This document shows positions 1 to 4,473 of a DNA stretch of 12,540 nt, in pieces (position 1 is the first letter of the stretch; each line of letters begins with the position of its first letter). The position numbers and the translations under genes are program-made. Origin of the DNA: an uncultured Peptoniphilus sp. (GTDB lineage Bacteria; Bacillota; Clostridia; Tissierellales; Peptoniphilaceae); the NCBI GenBank assembly GCA_947254665.1, contig CAMYEJ010000026.1, positions 1 to 12,540 of the forward strand, given 5' to 3'. The notes beneath the pieces are model-generated. The model did not search any database. It was not told where the DNA came from and worked only from the letters and a program-made list of their open reading frames with translations.

Positions 1-1240
1 ATTTTTAAGCGTTTTACTAATCGCAACTCTACTAGTTGCTTGCGGTAAACAAGAAGCGCCTGCACCAAAGGAAGACTCTGGTGATGCTCAAACAGATAAA
101 GGTGAAATCACAGTTTTAGTTCCTGAATGGGGAGTTCCAAGTGATGAAATGCTTGCAAAATTCAAAGAAGAAACTGGAATCACTGCAAATGTTGAAACCC
201 AAGGATGGGACGAAATCAAACAAAAGGTTGGTATAGCAAGTGCTGGTAACACAGCTGCTGCCGACGTATTTGAAGTTGACTGGTCATGGGTCGGAGAATT
301 TGTAGCAGCAGGATGGCTAGAAAAACTAGATCTATCTGATGAAGTTAAGAACGATATCGCATCTATTCCATACTTCACAGTAGAAGGAAATGTTTATTCA
401 CTACCATTCATAAACGACTACAGAATCGCTTATCTAAACACACAAATGGCAGGAGACAAAGTTCCAGCTACCTATGACGAACTAAACGAAATCCTACTGC
501 AAGCTAAAAAAGATGGCAAGGTTGAATATCCAATACTATTCCCACTTAACGCTGAAGAAAAGACTTCAACATCATTTATGACTCTAGTCTTCACTAGAAA
601 CGGAGTATTCTTAAATGACGATAACACAGCTAACGAAGCTGCAATAAGAGACGGATTTGAAACTCTAGATTACCAACTAAAGAATGGACTTATCGATCCA
701 AACGAAGCTTCTAGACCAGGAGTTGAAACTTTCAAAGGTATAGTAAATGGAGAAGGAGCATTCTTAATCGGACCATCAGCATATGTAAACAAACTTGATG
801 ACAAAGAATTCTCAAAGGTTGTTGGACAAGTTAAAACAATCATGCTTCCAGGTAAAGATGGAGTATCTCCAAATACTTTAGCATTTACAGAAGCACTAGG
901 AGTATCAGCTTTCTCTAAGAACAAAGAAAAAGCTATGAAGTTCATCGAATTTATGTCAAGAGATGACGTACAACAAGAGTTCCACAAAGAAAAGAAAGTT
1001 GTACCTACAAGAGTTAAAGCACTTAGCGCTCTAATAGAAGATGGAACCATCGCAAACCCTGGAACACTTCTAGACCAAGCTAAGACAATAGCTAACCCAT
1101 TCCCTAACGGAGTTCCAAGTTACTACACAGAAATGAGTACATCAATGTTTAACATCGTTAACGAATTTGCACTTGGAAAACTTTCAGTAGACGAAGCAAC
1201 AGAAAAATTAGTAACATCTATAAACTCATTTGTAAAATAA
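1..1240 (+). CDS. ABC transporter solute-binding lipoprotein (family 1 type), 5' partial
   Basis: The reading frame is open from base 2, so the true start lies left of the window; 412 codons are visible. The first visible residues form a hydrophobic signal segment ending in a lipobox LVAC (Cys codon 41-43), followed by a Lys/Gln/Glu/Pro-rich linker. This predicts a lipid-anchored protein on the outer face of the membrane. The rest has the layout of a periplasmic-binding-protein fold of the MalE/UgpB kind: a conserved WDEIKQKV-type segment, a DVFEVDWSW segment, an NDYRIAYLNT hinge-like region and a helical C-terminal half. Such proteins capture a solute, often a sugar, and deliver it to an ABC permease. 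The ligand cannot be told here and no permease or ATPase gene is in the window. An internal ATG at 149 is not the start, because the signal peptide precedes it. Many twofold codons end in C (AAC, ATC, TTC, TAC), as in highly expressed genes. Confidence 0.9.
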   Translation, partial: FLSVLLIATLLVACGKQEAPAPKEDSGDAQTDKGEITVLVPEWGVPSDEMLAKFKEETGITANVETQGWDEIKQKVGIASAGNTAAADVFEVDWSWVGEFVAAGWLEKLDLSDEVKNDIASIPYFTVEGNVYSLPFINDYRIAYLNTQMAGDKVPATYDELNEILLQAKKDGKVEYPILFPLNAEEKTSTSFMTLVFTRNGVFLNDDNTANEAAIRDGFETLDYQLKNGLIDPNEASRPGVETFKGIVNGEGAFLIGPSAYVNKLDDKEFSKVVGQVKTIMLPGKDGVSPNTLAFTEALGVSAFSKNKEKAMKFIEFMSRDDVQQEFHKEKKVVPTRVKALSALIEDGTIANPGTLLDQAKTIANPFPNGVPSYYTEMSTSMFNIVNEFALGKLSVDEATEKLVTSINSFVK

Positions 1241-1264
1241 TTTAAAACAAAATTTTAAACAAAC

Positions 1265-1302
1265 AAAAAAGTTGTGTCATTAGGGCACAACTTTTCTTTT
1301 TA
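1265..1302. terminator. Bidirectional intrinsic terminator between convergent genes
   Basis: A perfect 10-bp inverted repeat (1267-1276 with 1286-1295, core GTTGTG/CACAAC) can be extended by two more pairs around a small loop. It is followed by TTTTCTTTTT on the plus strand and preceded by an A-run that reads as a T-run on the minus strand. It lies 26 bp after the lipoprotein stop and just beyond the stop of the minus-strand gene ending at 1309, so it can end both transcripts. Confidence 0.88.
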
Positions 1303-1308
1303 AGTAAA

Positions 1309-1542
1309 TTAATATAAGGTATTTGATTTAACGTGTTGTATTTCTCCTATCTTAGCTGATAGTTCTTCAATCTTATCCTTTGGTGCATCCAAGATGATTG
1401 AGATAATCGAAATATTTTTTTCACTATATGGAAGACCCATTCTTCCTATTATGAATTCTCTGTATTCGTGAAGAATTGAATTTATCTTTTCTACAGAGTT
1501 TCTATCTTCGACGATGATTGCCATTATTGCTACGTTTTTCAT
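1309..1542 (-). CDS. TM1266-family putative iron-only hydrogenase system regulator
   Basis: A 77-residue soluble protein with the pattern of the small TM1266 family (often labelled hyd_TM1266): VAIMAIIVEDRNSVEKINSI at the N-terminus, then IIGRMGLPYSEKNISIISII, then a short C-terminal strand. The predicted beta-alpha-beta-beta-alpha-beta order fits the ACT/NikR-C-like fold described for this family. Family members usually sit beside the [FeFe]-hydrogenase maturation genes hydE, hydF and hydG and are proposed, not shown, to regulate that system. Here none of those genes is nearby. The start is well supported by GGAGGA four bases or so upstream of the ATG (plus-strand 1546-1554). The gene stands alone between a promoter at about 1567-1597 and the shared terminator after its stop. 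Family assignment is from motif recall; function is inferred. Confidence 0.8.
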   Translation of the reverse strand: MKNVAIMAIIVEDRNSVEKINSILHEYREFIIGRMGLPYSEKNISIISIILDAPKDKIEELSAKIGEIQHVKSNTLY

Positions 1543-1566
1543 AAATCCTCCTTTACCTTTAATGAT

Positions 1567-1597
1567 ATATTACCATAAAAAAGTATTGAATGTTCAA
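1567..1597 (-). promoter_or_regulatory. Probable sigma-A-type promoter of the TM1266-family gene
   Basis: On the minus strand there is TTGAAC (plus 1592-1597), a 19-bp spacer and TAATAT (plus 1567-1572) preceded by TGG, which makes an extended -10 of the TGnTATAAT kind. The -10 ends about 24 bp before the start codon. The spacer is longer than ideal, offset by the extended -10. The -35 lies in the palindrome at 1585-1598. Confidence 0.5.
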
Positions 1598-1622
1598 TTA
1601 AAACAAAAACCCTGAATGTTCA
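1585..1622. repeat. Two copies of TGAATGTTCA, one palindromic at a -35 region
   Basis: The 10-mer TGAATGTTCA occurs at 1587-1596 and again at 1613-1622, 26 bp apart. The first copy is the centre of ATTGAA-TG-TTCAAT (1585-1598), overlapping the predicted -35 of the TM1266-family gene. The second is the top of the ZIP terminator hairpin. It may be a regulator site or simple chance. Confidence 0.35.
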
Positions 1623-1631
1623 GGGTTTTTT
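1600..1631 (-). terminator. Intrinsic terminator of the dnaN-to-ZIP gene chain
   Basis: An 11-bp perfect stem (1605-1615 with 1620-1630, core CCCTGA/TCAGGG) closes a 4-nt loop. On the minus strand the stem runs into TTTTTGTTTT. It starts directly after the ZIP stop codon at 1632-1634. No comparable hairpin with a T-run was seen at the gene junctions upstream, back to dnaN. Confidence 0.88.
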
Positions 1632-2396
1632 CTATCCTAGGGTCACATCCATTATCATCATGATTATAAATCCTATTATTACTCCATAGGTCGCTTCTCT
1701 TTCGTAGCCGTTGGAGTGGGTCTCTGGAATTATTTCGTCACTTATTACAAATAGCATCGCTCCTCCTGCAAGGGCTAGTACTATTCCAAGGATTGGATTA
1801 AATATTGATACTAGTACGTAGCCTAGGGCTGCTCCTATAGGTTCTACTAGTCCTGTTATAAGGGCTATTATAAAACTATATTTCTTGCTATAGCCTTCCC
1901 TTACTAGTGCAAGGGCAACAGCCAAACCTTCTGGCATATTTTGTAATCCTATTCCAACTGCGATGGCGATTCCATTATTTATATTTTCCGTTCCAAATCC
2001 TACTCCTGTGGCAAGTCCTTCTGGAAAATTATGAATTGTTATGGCAATTATAAATAGCCAAATCTTTTTAAGTGAATCTGTATTTCTACCTTCAACTCTT
2101 TTGTCTATTAAATGTTCGTGGGGAGCATACTTATCTATCATATCGAGCATAACCGCCCCAAGAAATATTCCTAGAGAAGTTATTAAGACCGCCTTTAAGT
2201 CTGATCCTCCAAATTCTATACTAGGTATTATTAGAGAAAAACATGTGGCTGCAAGCATAACTCCTGCTGCTACTCCAAGAAGCATGTCCATGGCGCCCCT
2301 CTTTATTTCTTTTGCAAAGAAGATTGGAATTGCTCCTACTCCAGTTGCCAGTCCCGGTAATGTAAGTCCTAGTAATAATATAAGTGTTCTGCTCAT
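1632..2396 (-). CDS. ZIP family divalent metal transporter (GufA/ZupT-like)
   Basis: A 254-residue integral membrane protein with about eight hydrophobic segments. It moves divalent metals such as zinc, iron or manganese into the cytoplasm across the cell membrane. The two ZIP signature helices are clear: HNFPEG at residues 122-127 and QNMPEG at 152-157, which supply the metal-binding His, Asn and Glu side chains of the binuclear site. VEPIG (184-188) and SDEIIPETH (219-227) are further conserved stretches. Gln in place of His in the second signature is, as I recall, common in the GufA-like branch. A short His-containing loop (PHEH, 92-95) precedes the first signature. The start follows the preceding gene's stop by 16 nt, with a modest AAGGA element about 11 nt upstream. 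It is the last gene of the chain. The exact metal cannot be told from sequence. Confidence 0.93.
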   Translation of the reverse strand: MSRTLILLLGLTLPGLATGVGAIPIFFAKEIKRGAMDMLLGVAAGVMLAATCFSLIIPSIEFGGSDLKAVLITSLGIFLGAVMLDMIDKYAPHEHLIDKRVEGRNTDSLKKIWLFIIAITIHNFPEGLATGVGFGTENINNGIAIAVGIGLQNMPEGLAVALALVREGYSKKYSFIIALITGLVEPIGAALGYVLVSIFNPILGIVLALAGGAMLFVISDEIIPETHSNGYEREATYGVIIGFIIMMIMDVTLG

Positions 2397-2412
2397 CTTT
2401 TTTCTTTTCCTT

Positions 2413-3051
2413 TTATCCTGAAATTTTGCTTATAGATATGGTTTCTATTACATTGCTTGAGATTTTAACTATCTCGTAGATATATTCTCCATCGTCTACC
2501 ATGGTTCCCATTTCTAATTCGTATCCACTTTCTTTTACCAAGTTAGATACCAGGCCTCCCAAGGTTTTGTAGCCTTTGGTATCTATTTGATAATTTTCAA
2601 GTTTATTTATTTCTTCTATCTCGGTGGATGCGGAGAAATTATTTTCACTTCCTGTAAATATTGTGTCCATAACTGATGAGGTCATAAGGAATTTTCTAAC
2701 TGCAAATAGAATGGTTATTGAGATTACTCCTATTAGTATATCCACCATGTTGTCGGATTTTATAAGCATCTTTCTAGCTACAACAAGCATGATTAGGTGG
2801 ATTATAGTTGAGTCTGAATGGGCTGTCATAAGCAGTACAAATTCCACCGCGATTACTAGTATTAGTACGTGGTCTAGAAATTGTTTAAATTGATCGTATC
2901 CCACAAGACTATTTGATTTTAGTATTGCTCCGTAGTACGAAATTATATCTGGTACTGATATCAGTATTCCGATTATTAAAAATATTGATATGAGTATTTC
3001 AAATATATATACTATTTTGTTTAAATATAGTAAGAATTTGCGTCTATTCAT
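2413..3051 (-). CDS. PsiE-like membrane protein with C-terminal CorC_HlyC domain
   Basis: A 212-residue protein of two parts. Residues 1-120 hold about four hydrophobic segments (roughly 11-35, 60-76, 82-93 and 103-118) with charged residues inside or beside them (E70, H77, R93), resembling the PsiE (phosphate-starvation-inducible) membrane family. After a polar linker, residues 144-210 match the CorC_HlyC transporter-associated domain: IEEINKLENYQ, then GYKTLGGLV at 160-168, then alternating strands ending in VIETISISKI. That domain usually lies at the C-terminus of CorC/CNNM-type metal-efflux-associated proteins behind CBS domains; no CBS or DUF21 domain is present here. The start overlaps the sigma-factor stop as ATGA, implying translational coupling, and the ZIP gene follows by 16 nt. 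The CorC-like half is fairly secure; the PsiE-like label is weaker. The function is unknown; a membrane sensor or accessory to ion transport is a guess. Confidence 0.75.
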   Translation of the reverse strand: MNRRKFLLYLNKIVYIFEILISIFLIIGILISVPDIISYYGAILKSNSLVGYDQFKQFLDHVLILVIAVEFVLLMTAHSDSTIIHLIMLVVARKMLIKSDNMVDILIGVISITILFAVRKFLMTSSVMDTIFTGSENNFSASTEIEEINKLENYQIDTKGYKTLGGLVSNLVKESGYELEMGTMVDDGEYIYEIVKISSNVIETISISKISG

Positions 3052-3830
3052 AGAACTTCTCCCATCGTTTTGCCTTCTACATCTTTTTTAAGTCTCTCAA
3101 GTACCTTTTTTTCTATCCTCGATACGGTCATCTGAGATATATTTAGCTGCTCTGCTATTGCTACTTGAGTCTTTCTATTGAAGTATCTTTCTACCAATAT
3201 GGTCTTTTCCACTTCGTTTAGATTTTTAAAAAGACTTTCCATTAGATCGTTCATTTCTATTTTTTCAAAGTATTCCTCATCCTGTCCTATTATATCTGCA
3301 AGATTTACTTCCTTGTCATCGCTTTGACTTTCGTAGCTGATGTCCAAGGATTGTGGTTGATATACCCTCGATGCTTCTATGGCTTCTAATACTTCTTCTT
3401 CTGTGGTGTTTAAATATTCTGCAATATCTGAAACCGTTGGAGCTTTTTGAAGATTCTGTGCAAGATATACTCTAGCATTGTTTATTTTTTTGGATAATTC
3501 TTGGATCCTTCTAGGTACTCTTATCGTCCAACCTTTATCTCTAAAGTATTTTTTGATTTCACCTATAATTGTAGGTGTGGCGAATGAAGAGAATTCAAAT
3601 CCTTTGGAAGGGTCGTATCTATCCACTGCGTAGATCAGTCCTATGGATGCTACTTGGTAGATATCGTCGTAGTCGATTCCCCTTCCGTAGTATTTTTTAG
3701 CGAGGATTTCTGCTATATAGAGATTGTCCTCTATTAGTTTTTCTCTAAGCTGTGGATCCCTCGTTTTGTTGTATTCTTCGAAGTCTCTTCGCTTTCTATC
3801 CCTCTCTTTTTTTCTTTCGTCTTTATTCAT
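3048..3830 (-). CDS. SigB/SigF-group RNA polymerase sigma factor
   Basis: A 260-residue group 3 sigma-70 factor that directs RNA polymerase to an alternative promoter set. Region 2 (about 32-102) contains DDIYQVASIGLIYAVDRYDP and FSSFATPTIIGEIKKYFRDK, typical of the SigB/SigF/SigG subfamily. Region 3 begins with WTIRVPRRIQEL (101-112), which resembles SigB more than SigF. Region 4 (about 203-250) ends in the helix-turn-helix QVAIAEQLNISQMTVSRIEK that reads the -35 element. Length is close to B. subtilis SigB. The N-terminus is unusually basic and acidic (residues 3-19). It overlaps the RsbW-like gene by 8 nt and the next gene by ATGA. The STAS, RsbW-like, sigma order is that of both the sigB and spoIIA operons. 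No sporulation genes are visible, so I favour a SigB-like stress factor, but SigF-type cannot be excluded. Confidence 0.92.
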   Translation of the reverse strand: MNKDERKKERDRKRRDFEEYNKTRDPQLREKLIEDNLYIAEILAKKYYGRGIDYDDIYQVASIGLIYAVDRYDPSKGFEFSSFATPTIIGEIKKYFRDKGWTIRVPRRIQELSKKINNARVYLAQNLQKAPTVSDIAEYLNTTEEEVLEAIEASRVYQPQSLDISYESQSDDKEVNLADIIGQDEEYFEKIEMNDLMESLFKNLNEVEKTILVERYFNRKTQVAIAEQLNISQMTVSRIEKKVLERLKKDVEGKTMGEVL

Positions 3831-4167
3831 TACAAGTCTTTTTAATTAGAAGCTTATTATCTTCTACTGTAACTTCATCCACAAGGCATCTAAGTACCAT
3901 AAATGCCATATCGTTTTGATCGTCTCTTTCAATATCGAAGTTATTAATTATAGCTGTCATGCTTTTATTTTCTAAAATAAATTCCAACTCGATACTTTCT
4001 TTTTTCCCGTCTAAAATCAAAATATTTAGTCCTTCTGTAACAGCCATCTTTAAATCTTCTATGGCATCAAAACATAGGTTTTCTACGGATAGTATTCCAG
4101 ATACAAAAAGTCTTACTGATCCAAAATACTTGCTGCAAGCGGGAATTCTTAGTTTAAATCTATTCAT
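3823..4167 (-). CDS. RsbW/SpoIIAB-like anti-sigma factor with degenerate ATP-binding site
   Basis: A 114-residue cytoplasmic protein, shorter than RsbW or SpoIIAB (roughly 145-160). Its place between an STAS gene and a SigB-like sigma gene, and the segments MNRFKLRIPACSKYFGSVRL and AIEDLKMAVTEGLN (35-48), match the N-terminal half of the GHKL anti-sigma kinases. VLRCLVDEVTVE (91-102) matches the C-terminal helix and strand (LMETLMDEV in RsbW). What is missing is striking: the N-box Asn is shifted (E45 G46 L47 N48 against E-x-x-x-N), the G1 box DxGxG is replaced by NNFDIE (75-80), the ATP lid is absent, and the G2 box GxGL is replaced by DQNDMAFM (83-90). No glycine occurs after residue 54. 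It probably binds sigma without normal nucleotide-dependent kinase activity; this is inference. It abuts the STAS stop with no gap, with GGTGA just upstream of the ATG. Confidence 0.8.
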   Translation of the reverse strand: MNRFKLRIPACSKYFGSVRLFVSGILSVENLCFDAIEDLKMAVTEGLNILILDGKKESIELEFILENKSMTAIINNFDIERDDQNDMAFMVLRCLVDEVTVEDNKLLIKKTCNE

Positions 4168-4473
4168 CTAATCACCTATCATAAACATGGTATCTAGTTT
4201 TGTAATTGTAAATAGTTTTTTGATATTTGGCTTTACATTTTCTATCTTTACCTTGTTATTTTCGTATACGCTTTTGTAGATGAATATGAGAGCTCCAAGT
4301 CCTGTTGAGTCGATGTATTCTAGATTTTCAAAATCAAATACTATATCCATTGGGTTTTCTTTGTATAGGGAAAGTACTTCGTTTTTGAATTTTTCAGATT
4401 GGTAAATATCTAGCTCTCCTACTGGAAATATCTTTAAATTATCTTCTACCTTTGAGTGTATTTCAAATGCCAT
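4168..4473 (-). CDS. STAS-domain anti-anti-sigma factor (RsbV/SpoIIAA-like)
   Basis: A 101-residue single STAS domain. In partner-switching systems such a protein, when unphosphorylated, binds the RsbW-type anti-sigma factor and frees the sigma factor; phosphorylation of a serine turns it off. The phosphorylation loop is intact: YIDSTGLGAL at 53-62, with Ser56 at the same number as the regulatory serine of B. subtilis RsbV. GELDIY at 19-24 is the conserved strand-2 region. Length is normal. The start ATG shares its A with the gyrA stop (TAATG), so translation probably depends on ribosomes ending gyrA, and the next gene begins directly after this stop. No kinase-competent partner is evident in the window, since the adjacent RsbW-like protein has lost its ATP-binding boxes; how Ser56 would be used is open. 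Confidence 0.92.
   Translation of the reverse strand: MAFEIHSKVEDNLKIFPVGELDIYQSEKFKNEVLSLYKENPMDIVFDFENLEYIDSTGLGALIFIYKSVYENNKVKIENVKPNIKKLFTITKLDTMFMIGD

Noticed and set aside
88..1050. Minus-strand frames of 96 and 126 codons opposite the lipoprotein gene
   Set aside because: They are shadows of a strongly biased coding frame, with low-complexity translations and no recognisable domain.
149..1240. Lipoprotein gene starting at ATG 149
   Set aside because: The frame upstream encodes a signal peptide with lipobox LVAC at 32-43, so the ATG is internal.
3048..4473. The module as spoIIA (SpoIIAA-SpoIIAB-SigF) of a spore former
   Set aside because: Gene order fits, but the sigma region 3 start (WTIRVPRRIQEL) and overall length resemble SigB more, the anti-sigma protein lacks the SpoIIAB kinase boxes, and no sporulation gene is seen. 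Not strictly excluded.
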